From contig NC_087186.1 of assembly GCF_035594125.1 (NCBI RefSeq), forward strand, positions 2,372,728 to 2,436,727: a stretch of 64,000 nt of DNA, in the 5' to 3' direction. The position numbers were made by a program, and so were the translations under genes. Shown here piece by piece: positions 1 through 14,129 of the stretch. Below the pieces are notes generated by a model. The model was not told the DNA's origin. It saw only the letters and a list, made by a program, of their open reading frames with translations, and made no database searches. This DNA is from Scylla paramamosain. Its lineage: Eukaryota > Arthropoda > Malacostraca > Decapoda > Portunidae. Within the stretch, counting starts at the first letter, position 1; each line of letters begins with the position of its first letter.

Positions 1-647
<647 letters not shown>

Positions 648-1043
648 CTATTAGCAAATAATTCGGGTTCAGCCGTTTTAACAGGACAGCTTTCCATAGA
701 GTATCTCTTTCTACCCTAGTTCGGTCATAAACACGACAAATACAGAACTTTCTGGTGTTCAAAAACCGTCAAAATTGAGGTCGCCACTGGACCTATAACT
801 TCCTAGAGAGCAAAGATAATTAATTTCAGCGAAGCTATAATCCAAATTACAAAAGAAAAACGGACAATCATAAGATTTAAAGAAAATATCTTAAAGTTAA
901 TAAATGCTAAATTAGCCATCACATTTAATAAAGCACTTGTACGAGAAATATCTCTTATGTAGTACAGATAGATAATAGAAAGATAGGTAATTAGGTAAAC
1001 AAACACACATTATATCACTTTTTTTTATCTACATTTGTTGTAA

Positions 1044-1493
<450 letters not shown>

Positions 1494-1575
1494 ATGATCT
1501 GTATCTCAGCTTCTGGCGCTGGCTTATGGCAAGAGTAATCTACTCAACAAAGAAGTGTAATACAACATTAAATGT

Positions 1576-1581
1576 AATAAA
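1576..1581 (+). promoter_or_regulatory. polyadenylation signal AATAAA of the serine protease gene
   Basis: A canonical AATAAA lies 83 bases after the TGA stop of the protease terminal exon, a normal distance for a short 3' UTR. The assignment rests on position. Confidence 0.6.
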
Positions 1582-2454
1582 TATGTGTAATGAAGATGGA
1601 AATCCATGCATAATCCCCAATAACTTAAGGCTCCACATTTTCTTTTAAATTATTCTGTAGTTGCAGTTTTCAAAAGAAAACAGAAATAGGGAAGCCAGGA
1701 AAAAAAAAAGAAGTTAATTTATTGTTTGAAACTTATTGATATGCTTCTTTTTAAACATTACAAGTCGTTAGCATTAGAAAATACTGAAACACAAAGCTGA
1801 TCCAGAGTTTCAAAGTGAAAGCAATGAAAGAGTGGAGATACTCTTGGGAGAGGACATATGATGGTTTTGCTTATACAGCAAAACCGCTGGAGGATGGAAT
1901 GATGCAATTAGGAAGTTCAGAAGAACAGTAACTATTACAGTAATATTAGAAAAATGCAAGAGATGCAACAATGTCACGTTCAGTGAAAAGAAAAATCACT
2001 GTTGAAAAAGAGGAATTGATGAAAAGAACTTTTGAATCAACAATTTTTTTATGAAAGGATTTATGACTAAATCCTACCTATTATGAGAGTACTACTTCAA
2101 AGGTAGATGAATAAGGCTCCTGTATTACAATCAACAACAGGGAATGGGAAAGGATTTGGCGGAGACGACACAAAACGTAACTTCATGGAAACTGTGAAGA
2201 TATGTGAAATTTCAAATTAAAACATTTAACAAAGGAAAGACAATGTATACTGACAGCAGAAGTGAGAGGCAGTGAAGTCTCACAAAAGGAAATGGATTTG
2301 GAAAGTTATCTTGAGTTGATATATGAGGGATGGAAGTCTTTGAAGCACTGAACAAGACAACGTTTGTTCTCTCCATATTCTTTCATATGTTCTAAATGCT
2401 TAGTGAGATAATAGGTTCTACGTCTCGGAACCTTAGATTGAGATATAAATTATA
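1582..2454. other. no gene recognised
   Basis: This AT-rich stretch lies between the protease 3' end and the first retrotransposon. I see no long frame, splice-bounded motif or repeat end. Confidence 0.4.
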
Positions 2455-3762
2455 GAGAGGTGGGCCACAAAAGGTACTTGAGCTTTACATTACAAGAATC
2501 TCAGGCGCTTTATATTTCTGCCCGAAACCATGCTAAGTCTGTCCTCCAATTATCCAAAAAACTCCTTCATTAATAGAAAGTGTCAAAATCTTTCAAGATC
2601 TAACTCGTGTCGTGACTTTGTCATGTCACGTCGTCTCCAAAAAACTTTGTTTTTTCTACTCTCCCTTCTTTATTTCAGCCAGATGGCACAACTGCTATCA
2701 CATCTATCTGTAAAGCTGAACTCTTCGAGCAAACCTTTGCTAAAAAATCTACCATTGGCGATTCAGGGCTTTTTCCCCCCTCCCCTCCAACCTCTGACTA
2801 CTTCATGCTACCTATTAAAATTCCTCACAATGATGCTTCCCATAATCTCGCTGGCTAAACCCTCGGAAGGCTTATGTACCTCATGGGGTCTCTCCTATTT
2901 TGTGGTTCCTCCTGTTCTCCGAATCTGTGCCTCCGTGCTTGCATCATCCTTAGTCAAAGTCTTCCAACTCTGTCAACATCTACCTTTCCTTCTTGTTGGG
3001 AGTTTCCATACATACAGCCTGTTTCTTAAAAGGGTGCCCGTTCTAATCCTTCAAACTACCGTCCTATTCCTTTAATTTCCTGCCTATCTAAAGTTTTTAA
3101 TCTATCCTAAACAGGAAGATTCTTAAATACCTATCACTTTGCAACCTTTTACCAGATCGGCAGTATGGGTTCCGTCAAGACCGCTCTTTTGGTGATTTGG
3201 CTATCCTTACTGGGTCTTGATCATTCTCTTTTAAAGATGTTCGTGAAACTTTTGCTATTGACTTAGATATATATAAAAAAAAAAAAAAACTTGATGTAGA
3301 GTGGCACAAATCTTTGATTTCTAAATTACCCTCCTACAGGTTCTATTCTTCTTTCTGTAACTTCATTTCAAGTTTTTTTTTTTTATTAGCGTTCTTTAGC
3401 TGCTGTGGTAGACGGTCACTGTTCTTCTAATTTTATTAACACTGGTGTTACTCAGGGTTCTGTCCAGTCACCCACTCTCTTCCTATTGTTGTTCAATGTT
3501 CTTCTAAACTTTTTGTCTTGTACATTCATACGCTGATGATACCACCCTGCACTTTTCCACATCTTTTCGTAGATGTCCAATCCTTGAGGAAGAAAACAGT
3601 TCACGCAACGAAGCCACAGAACGCCTGACTTCTGTTCTTTCTAAAATTTGTTATTGGGGCTGGGCAAACTTGATATTGTTCAATGCCTCAAAAACTCAAT
3701 TTCTTCATCTATCAGTTCGACACAACATTCCAGACAACTATTCCTTCTTCTTAAATGACACT
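2455..3762 (+). mobile_element. family A non-LTR retrotransposon, decayed copy, left half
   Basis: This is a 5'-truncated copy of the family also present at 8601-11752, 47056-50335, 55400-55830 and 62598-64000. It starts inside the end of the endonuclease frame (the [15 protein letters not shown] stretch near 2551). It then runs through decayed reverse transcriptase, including a SQGSV-like block near 3450 and a TLHFS block after the ADD motif near 3530. Several stops and frameshifts break it. It stops abruptly after AATGACACT at 3762. The next base of the family consensus resumes at 8285, so this copy is split by the element between. The clade is Jockey/CR1-like by motif; exact placement is uncertain. 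Confidence 0.85.
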
Positions 3763-3763
3763 C

Positions 3764-4302
3764 TGTGATCGTGAGGCGGTGATGAGAAATGCTAAGAAGT
3801 TACAAGGTGCAAATATCTTCCTCAATGATGATCTCTGCGCAGCATCACAGGCAATCAAAAATTCTCAAATGCCCTTACTGAAGGAGGCCAAGGCGCAGGG
3901 GAAAATAGCATACTTTTGATACACAAAATTAATAATCAGAGAGAGGAAGACTGAGGGGGAGGCGCTGCTGGACGCGGACAACAACACCCATGTGTGGATG
4001 CTGCAGCCGTGGAGGATTCCAGGACAGATTCCAAGATCGGAGTAAGGACTGAGGATAGTTCCGGGGCCCTGGCCGGAGTGGTGGATAGTGGCCGAGCCAG
4101 GTCGGGGCCTGGGGACACGAGCGCAGGGGACGTGGTTGCAGTGGAGGCGCATGGAGCGTGCACGAGCCGAGGGGAGGAGGCCAACTGCTCGCTATCCTCA
4201 CCGCGCCTTAGCGACTCCCGTGGACGGGGGCCTCGTGAAAACGCAAACCTCTCAGGGAGCCCCGAAGAGGAACCAAGAAGTAAAGATGAGTCCCATAGTT
4301 AG
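3764..4302 (+). pseudogene. ORF1 C-terminal remnant of the inserted non-LTR element
   Basis: In the frame starting at 3764 about 50 residues can be read (AVMRNAKKLQGANIFLNDDL, then LCAASQAIKNSQMPLLKEAK). An in-frame TGA at 3917-3919 follows, then YTKLIIRER. This pattern matches the C-terminal region of L1-like ORF1 proteins (RNA-binding chaperones of the retrotransposon RNP). The end of the frame is a basic/acidic low-complexity tail that shifts phase (3994-4302). The TGA replaces what is probably an arginine codon. The 5' part is absent, so the copy cannot be functional. Confidence 0.65.
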
Positions 4303-4329
4303 ATATACTATGTAAAAGAACGAAGTAAA

Positions 4330-7300
4330 ATGGCTCATATAAACTTGCACCAATTCTTAACATATTATAATGTGAATGATATTGAATTCAAAGACCTTTT
4401 CAACAACGACAATCATCAATATCCCCTTAGTGTCCTGAATACATTGACCTACAGCTGTACTGGAACAGATCAACATAGCAATAATGGTGTTAATTTAAGT
4501 GAACCTAGTCTCCCATTGACTAACAGTAATTATATATTCAATAGTGAAGAAAAAAAAAATCATATCCTAAAGATAGTCTAAAATTATTTTTCCATAATAT
4601 TAATAGTATTCCCCAACACTGAATACTTATTTGATCAATCACTCAATTTATTTGAATTCAACTTTGATGTTATTACCTTCTGTGAAACTCGCTTAAATGA
4701 CAATATTTGTAATTCATACACACTGAAGTCTTATTTTGCATGCTTTTCCAACAAATCTACTCAAGGTGGAGGATTAGCTATCTACCTTCATAATAAATAT
4801 CAAGGTGTAAAACTTGTCAATGCCTCGTTACAGTTACCGCACATTAAGTCGATGTTTATAGAAATTGTCAAACCTGTGAAGTTCATCGTAGGCACAGTAC
4901 ACAGACCTCCGAACTCAGCAATCAGTGACTTTATTGACTCCATAGAAGAAATTCTAAATATTCCGAACAGAAACAAATAAAAATGTTATACTATGGGTGA
5001 CTTCAACATCAACTTACTGCATAGCAATGATAATGTTGATACTTACACAAATTTATTCCATTCATATAATTTTTTTTTTTCAAACCATAAGCAAACCGAC
5101 CAGAGTCACTTCTACATCTGTTACTATTATTGATCACATTTGGTCTAACGATATGGAAAATTTTATTAATAGTAATATATTGTTTACATGTATCAGTGAT
5201 CACTTTCCTGTCATTGGTTTATTTTCTTCATATACTGAAAATTATAATAGATTTATTAACATAAAGAAGAGAGTGTATATTAGCGACAACATCAATACCT
5301 TTAGAGAAGACTTGCAGAAATATCAGTGGGATATAGAATTATCTAGCATGGAAGGGATAAATAGTATTTATACTGCATATATAGAAAAGTTTAGGAAATT
5401 ATACGATCATCATTTCCCTGTGAAATTTTTCTCGATTAAAGAAAAAAACATTATGGAAAACCTTATACAACACCTGGAACAGTACAGTCCATAAAAAAAA
5501 AAAAAAAAAAAACAGAAACAAACTTCAGAAACAAACTTCAGAAATTATATGCCAAATGGCCATTAACGTATGGAACACAATTTAAAAGATACAGAAACGC
5601 ATTAACTACTATAATTAAGGTTGCTAAAGATAATCATTATAAAACAAAACTTAGAAAGCAATCAGCGGATAGTAAAAAAAAAAAAACTTGGGAAACTTAA
5701 TGGGCAAAACATGTTAAAATTTACCTAATTATATAAATTTTAATGATAAAATCATGTCGAACAATAAAGATATAGCAGAGGAATTTAATAACTATTTTAG
5801 TAATATCGCTAGACTTAGCTGCAGAGATTGGGCCACCTTTTTTTTTTTTTTTTTTTTTTTTCCTGAACCAGCACCGTTTTCTTTTTTCCAGAAACCAACT
5901 TCCAAAAAAGAAATTCGTGATATCATTAATGGTCTTAAGGTTACTTTAGCAGGTTTTGATGAGATCGATATGAAAATAATAAAAGAATGTAATAATGAAA
6001 TTTTTTCCATTTCTTAAGCTTTTAATCAATAGATGTTTCAAAGAAGGCTGCTTTCCTTAACAACTACAAAACAGCGAAAGTTATACCAATATTAAAAAAA
6101 AAAAGAGAAAAATTCAAGCATGTAAATTATAGGCCTGTCTTAATACTTCCTAACTTTAGTAAGATAATTGAAAAAGTATTTTCAGTGAGGTTAATCGATT
6201 ATTTTACACAATTTTCATTATTTACAGAGTGCCAATTTGGGTTCAGGCCCAAATATTCAACTGATTTTGCCATACACTACCTCACACAAAGTATTTATGA
6301 TACATTGGACAAGAAAGAAAGTCAAATAACAGTGTTTTGTGATCTAACGAAGGCCTTTGATACAATATCTTACAATATTCTTCTACGTAAATTGTTCAGT
6401 TGTGGGATTCGAGGAAAGGCTAAAGATTTTCTGCAGAGTTATTTATGTTCCAGAAAGCAGTATACTGTTTATAATAATTAGTCTTCCTCTTGTAAGTCGG
6501 TCAATTGTGGTGTTCCGCTGGGATCAATTTTGGGACCATTAATGTTTTTGATTTATGTTAACGATGTTACTTGCACAAGTGATAAAGTAAAATTTTTATT
6601 ATTTGCTGATGACACTACCATATTTATTCAGGGACATAACATTCAAGAAATGGTATCGATTTTGAATAATGAGGTCAAATGTGTTTCTAATTGGATTGTG
6701 AGCAATAAACTTATCCTAAATACATCAAAAACATTTTATTTTGTGTCGTCATCAGTTAATAAAAATATTAGTAATCTTAATGTTTCAATGAATAATAATA
6801 TCTTGGTTAAAGTAGCATTTAATTCTTAGGAACAATAATTGACGGTAATTTATCATGGAAACTACATGTAAGACAACTTTGTACCAAAATATCACAATTG
6901 AGCGGTGTGCTTTACAGGATTAGGAATTCTATTACTGCTGACTGTATGAAATTATATATGTCCACTGTCTATCCGCATTTATTGTACTGTTCTGCAATAT
7001 GGGGAGGAACGTTTAAAACAATTTTAGACAACTTATTCATTTCACAGAAAAAAAGTTTTAAGGGTAATGTATTCAAAGTCAAAGTATGATCACACTGACC
7101 CTCTATTTTATGATAATAAATTATTGAAGGTTCCTGAAATAATATCATTGCAAACATGTATATTTGTTTTTAAATGTCTTTATACATATCCTAATAATAG
7201 AACATTTGAGCTTCTCTCCAATAACCCAAATACCCGCAGGCTCTATGACTTCAGGATGCCTCTGTGCCGCACGGTGCAGGCATAGCGCAGCGTGAGTGCG

Positions 7301-7405
7301 CGGGGCGTGAGGGCGTGGAACACCCTCACCCACTATATTAAGTCAAGCACCTCGGTGTTGGCATTGAAAAATTCAATTAAATCCACTATATTTAAAAAAA
7401 TGTAA
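4330..7405 (+). pseudogene. ORF2 (AP-endonuclease + reverse transcriptase), decayed
   Basis: The reading starts at 4330 (MAHINLHQFLTYY) and is broken by many stops and frameshifts. Endonuclease blocks are FCETRLND near 4680, GDFNINLL near 4996 and ISDHFPVIG near 5194. Reverse transcriptase blocks are IIEKVFSVRLIDYF near 6166, TVFCDLTKAFDTISYNIL near 6332, the GSILGPLMFLIYVND region near 6530 and FADDT near 6602 (catalytic Asp pair kept). The C-terminal thumb region runs to about 7405. A run of 22 T near 5838 and several A runs have expanded inside the frame. The enzyme would nick the target and copy its own RNA. This copy is not translatable. Confidence 0.8.
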
Positions 7406-7458
7406 TAACTGTCAAAACTGAAATATTACTGTCATTACATGCTGAATTTAAGTTAAGT

Positions 7459-7570
<112 letters not shown>

Positions 7571-7714
7571 ATTATATAAGTATGTATGAATACATATGGA
7601 TGGATTTACTGATAGTTAAATGGTTGGTTTAATGTTTTACATGTACAATATATGTGCAGTATGTGTATGTGCATGTGTATGTATATGTCAATATAAGTAT
7701 GTATGTAAGTATAA

Positions 7715-7715
<1 letters not shown>

Positions 7716-7780
<65 letters not shown>

Positions 7781-7975
7781 ATGCATATATGTATGTATAT
7801 ATGTATATATGTATGTATGTATGTATGTGTGTATATGTATGTATGTACGTATGTATGTAAGTATGTATGTACTTATGTATATATGTATGTATATGTAGCT
7901 GTATGTAAACAATGTAAATATGTATGCACATATATTCATGTGTGTATGTATGTATGTAACTATGTATCATGTATG
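7716..7975. repeat. compound (TG)n / (ATGT)n microsatellite
   Basis: About 31 TG units (7716-7778) are followed by an imperfect tract of ATGT and ATAT tetramers to about 7975. All frames across it are low complexity. Confidence 0.95.
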
Positions 7976-8284
7976 TGTAGGAATATTTATTTATATTTAT
8001 TTAATGGAATATTTATTTAGGGTTATTGACGGGTGTTTTCTTTTGTAATGTTTTCATTAATTATTTTCGTTACTAGTACATTCAAGTTTCATTACTAGTA
8101 CAATGTTCAATAGCGCTGAGTAGAATGATTAATATATAGAAATTAGAGATCTGTAAAAGAGCTTAGGCTCAACAGACCTAAGCTTAGATATTACGTTATA
8201 TTGTTTTTTTTTTTTTTTTACGTAATCAATACTTATTAATTATTGTACACAAGCCAATAAAAATATCATTATCATTATCATTAT

Positions 8285-8600
8285 CAACTGTCCCTCTCTT
8301 GTACACTGAACACCTTTGGATTTCTTTTACTTATAACCTAAACTGGCAAACTCACATCTCATCTCTAACTAAAATAGCTTCTATGAAGTTCGGCGTTCTG
8401 AGTCATCTCCGCTAGTTTTTGTCACCCGCCAAAAGGTCTTATCCACCCATGTATGCTTCACTTGTATTAGGTGGAGGGGAGTTCCACTCATACCACTATT
8501 TTAGACAGGATGAAATGAAAAGTTTTTCGTCTTATCAACTCTTCTCCTCTTCAGCTTCTTTTTTCATCGCCGCACTGTTCCATCTCCATTTAGAAGGAGG
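8285..8600 (+). mobile_element. family A non-LTR retrotransposon, decayed copy, right half
   Basis: Sequence from CAACTGTCC onward continues family A exactly where 3762 left off, through the C-terminal part of the polymerase (FFSP- and IHPCMEYA-like regions near 8410-8460). It ends near 8580 after CATCGCCGCA. A short unmatched bridge follows, and then the 5' end of the next family A copy. It does not resume downstream of that copy. Confidence 0.8.
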
Positions 8601-8838
8601 AGGCAGTAGACACCTGCCGAAACGATAATTACTCCCAGTGAGGTCTAAAGCACTGTTCAGAGGGTGCTGTGAATTTATCATAAAACCCAGCTGTGACCTC
8701 ACTCAATGTTTCTCTTTGTGTCTCACAACACAACGGGGCAGTCACAGCCTGCCCTCTAAAGACAACTCTCTTCCTCCACACAAAACTACAAGCACCTAAT
8801 AACACACACACCCTTCACTCAAAAATTTCAAAATTATT

Positions 8839-10005
8839 ATGACAACTCCTACACCAGCCTCGGAGTCCCCATCATGGGACGACCCTAAGTGTCTTGACAC
8901 TCCCCTCAACTTTTTCTTCATTAACTTCTGCAACATTCGCGGTCTAAGATCTAATTTTCAATCTATAGAACACCACCTCTCCTCTTCTAAACCTCATCTT
9001 CTTTTCCTCACTGAAACTCAGTTGTCTGAGGCAACTGACAGTAGCCCCTTTTCTGTTCCCTCCTACTTTCTCTATCCTCATTTTCGATCCAAAGCTGGAT
9101 GTTGTGTTTATGTGCGCATTGACTTAACCTGCTCTCGTGCCCACGCTCTTGAATCTTCCAAGTTTTCCAACATCAGGCTACGACTACAGAGTCATTCTCA
9201 AACTACGCTTATCTGTACTGTATACCTCTCACCTAACTTCTCTGACTATAAGAAATTCTTTGACTACTTAACTTCCAAAGTGGACCACATTCTGACCCTC
9301 TTCCCTTTTGCAGAGATCTCCATTCTTGGAGACTTCAATGTTCACCACCAGCTTTGCCTTTTCTCTCCCTTCACTGATCATCTTGGTGAACTAGCCTTCA
9401 ACTTTGCTATACTCCATGACCTAGAGCAATTGGTGCAACACCCTACTCGTATTCCTAACCGTCTTAGAGATACGCCCAACATTCTTGACCTTTTCCTGAC
9501 CTCTAATCCTTCTGCTTATGCTGTCAACCTTTCTTCTCCGTTGGGCTCCTCCGATCACAATCTCATATCTGTATCTTGTCCTATCGCTCCAATCCCTCAA
9601 CAGGATCTCGCTAAGCGAAGGCGTTTTGCCTCTGCTAGTTTGGGGGACCTGAGGAGGTATTTTGCTGATTTTCCTTGGAATGACTACTGCTTCCATGTCA
9701 GAGACTCGTCTTTGTGTGCTGAGCGCATAGCAGAGGTGATAGTGTCTGGCATGGAAGCATACATTCCTCAATCTTTTTCTCGACCTAAACCTTCCAAACC
9801 TTGGTTTAACACAGCTTGTTCTCGTGCTATACATGATGGAGAGGTGGCCCACAAAAGGTACTTAAGCTTTCCATCACCAGAATCTCATGCACTTTATATT
9901 TCTGCCCGGAACCATGCCAAGACTGTTCTCCAACTAGCCAAAAACTCCTTCATTAATAGAAAGTGTCAAAACCTTTCAAGATCTAACTCTCCTCATGACT
10001 TCTAG
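8839..10005 (+). CDS. family A endonuclease-containing ORF (388 aa)
   Basis: This is the N-terminal half of the family A polyprotein: an apurinic-like endonuclease of the exonuclease/endonuclease/phosphatase fold, which nicks target DNA for target-primed reverse transcription. Visible motifs, in residue order, are N-I-R near 34, [10 protein letters not shown] near 55-64 (catalytic Glu), ILGDFNVHH near 166-175, LDLFLTSN near 212-220 (Asp) and SSDHNLIS near 233-240 (the Asp-His pair). The C-terminal part (about 300-388) is the linker before the polymerase. The frame ends at a TAG (10003-10005) next to a small indel. The copy at 63697 reads TTCTGGCATCTAGCC here and stays open into the polymerase, so the stop is probably secondary. 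All endonuclease motifs are present, so this half could still fold. Confidence 0.75.
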   Translation: MTTPTPASESPSWDDPKCLDTPLNFFFINFCNIRGLRSNFQSIEHHLSSSKPHLLFLTETQLSEATDSSPFSVPSYFLYPHFRSKAGCCVYVRIDLTCSRAHALESSKFSNIRLRLQSHSQTTLICTVYLSPNFSDYKKFFDYLTSKVDHILTLFPFAEISILGDFNVHHQLCLFSPFTDHLGELAFNFAILHDLEQLVQHPTRIPNRLRDTPNILDLFLTSNPSAYAVNLSSPLGSSDHNLISVSCPIAPIPQQDLAKRRRFASASLGDLRRYFADFPWNDYCFHVRDSSLCAERIAEVIVSGMEAYIPQSFSRPKPSKPWFNTACSRAIHDGEVAHKRYLSFPSPESHALYISARNHAKTVLQLAKNSFINRKCQNLSRSNSPHDF

Positions 10006-10032
10006 CTCTAGCCAAAAATATCTCCAATAACT

Positions 10033-11690
10033 TTGCTTCTTCTTCTTTCCCTCCTTTATTTCTGCCAGATGGCACCACTGCTATCACATCTATTTCTAAA
10101 GCTAAACTCTTCACTCAAACCTTTGCTGAAAACTCTACCTTGGACAATTCTGGGCTTGTTCCTCCCTCTCCTCCACCCTCTGACTACTTCATGCTACCTA
10201 TTAAAATTCTTCTCAATGATGTTTTCCATGTCCTTGCTGGTCTAAAACCTCGAAAGGCTTATGGACCTGATGGGGTCCCTCCTATTGTTCTCCGAAACTG
10301 TGCTTCCGTGCTTGCACCCTACCTAGTCAAACTCTTTCAGCTCTGTCTGTCAACATCTACCTTTCCTTCTTGCTGGAAGTTTGCCTACATTCAACCTGTT
10401 CCTAAAAATGGTGACCGTTCTAATCCCTCAAAGTACCGTCCTATTACTTTAATTTCCTGCCAATCTAAAGTTTTTTAATCTATCCTCAACAAGAAGATTC
10501 TTAAACATCTATCAGTTCACAACCTTCTATCTGATCGCCAGTATGAGTTCCGTCAACACCGCTCTACTGGTGATCTTCTGGCTTTCCTTACTGAGTCTTG
10601 GTCATCCTCTTTTAGAGATTTTGATGAAACTTTTGCTGTTGCCTTGGACATATCAAAAGCTTTTGATAGAGTCTGGCACAAAGCTTTGATTTCCAAACTA
10701 CCCTCCTACGGCTTCTATCCATCTCAAGTTTCCTTTCTGACCGTTCTATTGCTGCTGTGGTAAACGGTCACTGTTCTTCTCATAAATCTATTAACAGTGG
10801 TGTTTCTCAGGGTTCTGTCTTGTCACCCACTTTCTTCTTATTATTCATGAATGATCAAAACCAAACTTCTTGTCCTATCCACTCCTACGCTGATGATATC
10901 ACCCTGCACTTTTCCACGTCTTTTCATAGACGTCCAACCTTTCAGGAAGTAAACATTTCTTGCAGGGAAGCCACAAAACGCTTGACTTCTGATCTTTCTA
11001 AAATTTCTGATTGGGGCATTGTATTGTTCAATGCCTCAAAAACTCAGTTTCTCCATCTATCAACTCGACAAAACCTTCCAGACAACTATCCCATCTTTTT
11101 CAATGACACTCAACTGTCCCCCTCTTCTACACTGAACATCCTCGGTCTCTCCTTTACTTATAATCTGAACTAGAAACTTCACATCTTATCTCTAGCTAAA
11201 ACAGCTTTTATGAAGTTAGGTGTTCTGAGACGTCTCTGCCAGTTTTTCTCACCCCCCCCCCAGCTGCTAACTCTGTACAAGGGCCTTATCCACCCATGTA
11301 TGGAGTATGCTTCACATGTCTGGGGGCAGGGGTTCCACTCATACTGCTCTTCTAGACAGGATGGAATCAAAAGCTTTTCGCCTCATCAACTCCTCTCCTC
11401 TAACTGACTGTCAACAGCCTTTCTCTCATCGCCGCATCTCTAGCTGTCTTCTACCGCTATTTTCATGCCAACTGTTCTTCTGACCTTGCTAACTGCATGC
11501 CTCCCCTCCTCCCGCGGTCTCGCTGCACAAGACTTTCTTCTTTCTCTCATTCCTATTCTGTCCACCTCTTCTGGAACTTCCTGCCTGCTTCTGTATTTCC
11601 ACCTTCCTATGACTTGAATTCCTTCAAGAGGGAGGTTTCAAGACACTTTTCCTTCAATTTTTGACTACCAATTCGAACCCTTTTATGTGA
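10033..11690 (+). pseudogene. family A reverse transcriptase region, frame-broken
   Basis: Polymerase motifs read in changing phase. They include RKAYGPDGVPPIVLRN near 10254, PVPKNGDRSNPSKYRPIT near 10400, ALDISKAFDRVWHKALIS near 10640, SGVSQGSVLSPTFFLLF near 10797 and the catalytic SYADDITLHF near 10886. A stop follows the SCQSKVF stretch at 10478. The next phase change is near 10720, where about 35 bases are missing relative to the copy at 48200. A further stop falls at 11173. The C-terminal region with a PPSYDLNSFKREVS-like stretch ends near 11640. The catalytic Asp pair survives but no continuous enzyme can be made. Confidence 0.8.
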
Positions 11691-11748
11691 CTGGCATTTC
11701 AGTGGGCATTTTTCTTTATTGGATTTTTTGTTGCCTTGGTCAGTGTCC

Positions 11749-11751
<3 letters not shown>

Positions 11752-11841
<90 letters not shown>
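11752..11841. repeat. (TA)n microsatellite
   Basis: About 44 TA units abut the 3' end of the family A copy. The array may have grown from the element's tail. Confidence 0.95.
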
Positions 11842-12428
<587 letters not shown>

Positions 12429-13854
12429 ATAAGAACATAAGAACATAAGAAATAAGGGAAGCTGCAAGAAGCGACCAGGCTTACACGTGGCAGTCCCTGT
12501 ATGAAACACTCCTACCTATTTCCATCTGTTATCCCCCTCCATAAACTTGTCTAATCTTCTCTTAAAGCTCTCTAGTGTCCTGGCACTAACTACATGATTA
12601 CTGAGTCCGTTCCACTCATCTACCACTCTATTTGAGAACCAATTTTTTTCTATCTCCTTCCTAAACCTAAATTTTTCAAGCTTGAACCCGTTATTTCTTG
12701 TTCTACCTTGGTTGCTGATCCTAAGAATTTTTGCTTACATCTCCCTTGTTATAACCCCTATACCACTTAAAGACTTCTATCAGGTCCCCTCTTAACCTAC
12801 GTCTCTCTAGAGAATGTAAATTTAACCGCTTCAACCTCGCTTCGTAAGGAATACTCCTCATCCCCTGAATCCTTTTAGTCATTCTCCTCTGTACTGATTC
12901 TAATAGACCTATATCTTTCCTGTAATGTGGGGACCAGAACTGCACAGCGTAGTCTAGATGAGGTCTGACCAGCGCCAAGTATAACTTTAATATTACTTCC
13001 GGCCTTCTACTTTTAACACTCCTAAAAATGAATCCTAGTACCCTATTTGCCTTGTTTCTGGCTTCTATGCATTGTTTCCCTAGACGGAGTTCAGAGCTAA
13101 CTATAACTCCTAAATCTTTCTCGTACCCTGTACCTACCACAGTTTGGGTGTTTAATGTGTACCTATTGTGTGGGTTTCCTCTACCTACGCTAAGCACTTT
13201 GCATTTATTGATATTAAATTGCATTTGCCATCTATCCGTCCATTCATTCATTCTATCTAAGTCTGTCTGCAAGGCGATGGCATCCGCTTCTGACCTAATT
13301 AATCTACCTATCTTTGTGTCATCCGCAAATTTACTAACATCGCTACTAATTCCACTATCCAAGTCATTGATATATATTAGAAATAATAATGGCCCTAATA
13401 CTGATCCCTGTGGCACCCCACTAATGACATGACCCCACTCGGATTTCGAGCCGTTTATTAGCACTCTCTGTCGTCTGTTACCAAGCCATGACCCTATCCA
13501 ACCTAACACCTTCCCATCTATCCCGTGTGCCCTAACCTTTCTCAGGAGCCTTTGATGGGGCACCTTGTCGAATGCTTTACTAAAGTCCAGATATAAGATA
13601 TCATAACTATCACCATTATCTACTGCCTCGTACACCTTACTGTAAAAACTTAACAAGTTTGTCAGGCAAGACTTCCCCTTCGTGAAGCCATGCTGTGACT
13701 GATTTATCAAGTTATGTTTGTCTAAATGTTCCCTAATGTTCCTGGCTATTATTGACTCTAACATTTTACCTACAACTGAAGTTAAGCTGACAGGTCTATA
13801 ATTAGACGCTAAAGTTTTATCCCCTTTCTTAAAGATGGGTACTACATTAGCCTG
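12429..13854 (-). mobile_element. CR1-like non-LTR retrotransposon, 5'-truncated
   Basis: On the minus strand the element ends in direct units of GTTCTTAT (plus-strand 12429-12452), the octamer-type tail characteristic of CR1/L3 elements. It starts abruptly inside the polymerase at 13854 and is flanked on both sides by CTATTAC (12422-12428 and 13855-13861). That could be a 7-bp target duplication, though the surrounding (ACT)n makes chance matches possible. No endonuclease is present, as expected for 5' truncation. Confidence 0.88.
12516..13853 (-). pseudogene. CR1-like reverse transcriptase, one frameshift near the 3' end
   Basis: The frame is open for about 377 codons from the truncation point. 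Polymerase blocks are NVVPIFKKGDKTL, NYRPVSLTSVVGKMLE, HGFTKGKSCLTNLL, ILYLDFSKAFDKVPH, VPQGSVLGPLLFLIYIND and the catalytic KFADDTKI, followed by a thumb region. The first stop is at 12721-12723, after VSKNS. One extra A in the preceding run shifts the frame; the remaining C-terminal residues (including WNGLS) continue in the neighbouring phase to a stop at 12516. The polymerase core is well conserved, which suggests a fairly recent copy. Without the endonuclease and 5' end it cannot move by itself. Confidence 0.85.
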
Positions 13855-13855
13855 C

Positions 13856-13858
13856 TAT

Positions 13859-13920
<62 letters not shown>

Positions 13921-14129
13921 ATAATAATAATAATAATAATAATAATGATAATATAAGTACTAATAATATTACTAATAATTATATAAAAAAAATACTATTA
14001 GCTGAAGAATAAGTAGTTATAATATTGCCGTTAATAAATACATTAATATTACTAAAAAAAAAAAGAAAGAAAGAATATTGATAGTAACAAAAACGTCAAC
14101 TACGACTATAAAAATAATAATAATAATAA
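13856..14129. repeat. (ACT)n and (AAT)n arrays
   Basis: About 21 ACT units run to 13920, then AAT units to 13946. An A-rich stretch and a short (AAT)n follow, directly abutting the 5' LTR. This is the right-hand continuation of the array field into which the CR1 fragment and the LTR element inserted. Confidence 0.92.

Larger units (their letters stand above)
8601..11752 (+). mobile_element. family A non-LTR retrotransposon, nearly full length
   Basis: The 5' end is set by comparison with the minus-strand copy at 50335: both begin around GCAGTAGACACCTGCCG. A 5' UTR of about 240 bases is followed by a single coding region, endonuclease then reverse transcriptase. A 3' UTR ends near GGTCAGTGTCCCTC, and a (TA)n array takes over at 11752. 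No ORF1 with zinc knuckles is visible upstream of the endonuclease, so the family may encode a single polyprotein. The endonuclease frame is long and clean; the polymerase part carries several frame breaks. Confidence 0.88.

Noticed and set aside
7620..8020. Cys-Val and Met-Tyr-Val frames up to about 100 codons
   Set aside because: They come from (TG)n and (ATGT)n repeats with no protein-like composition.
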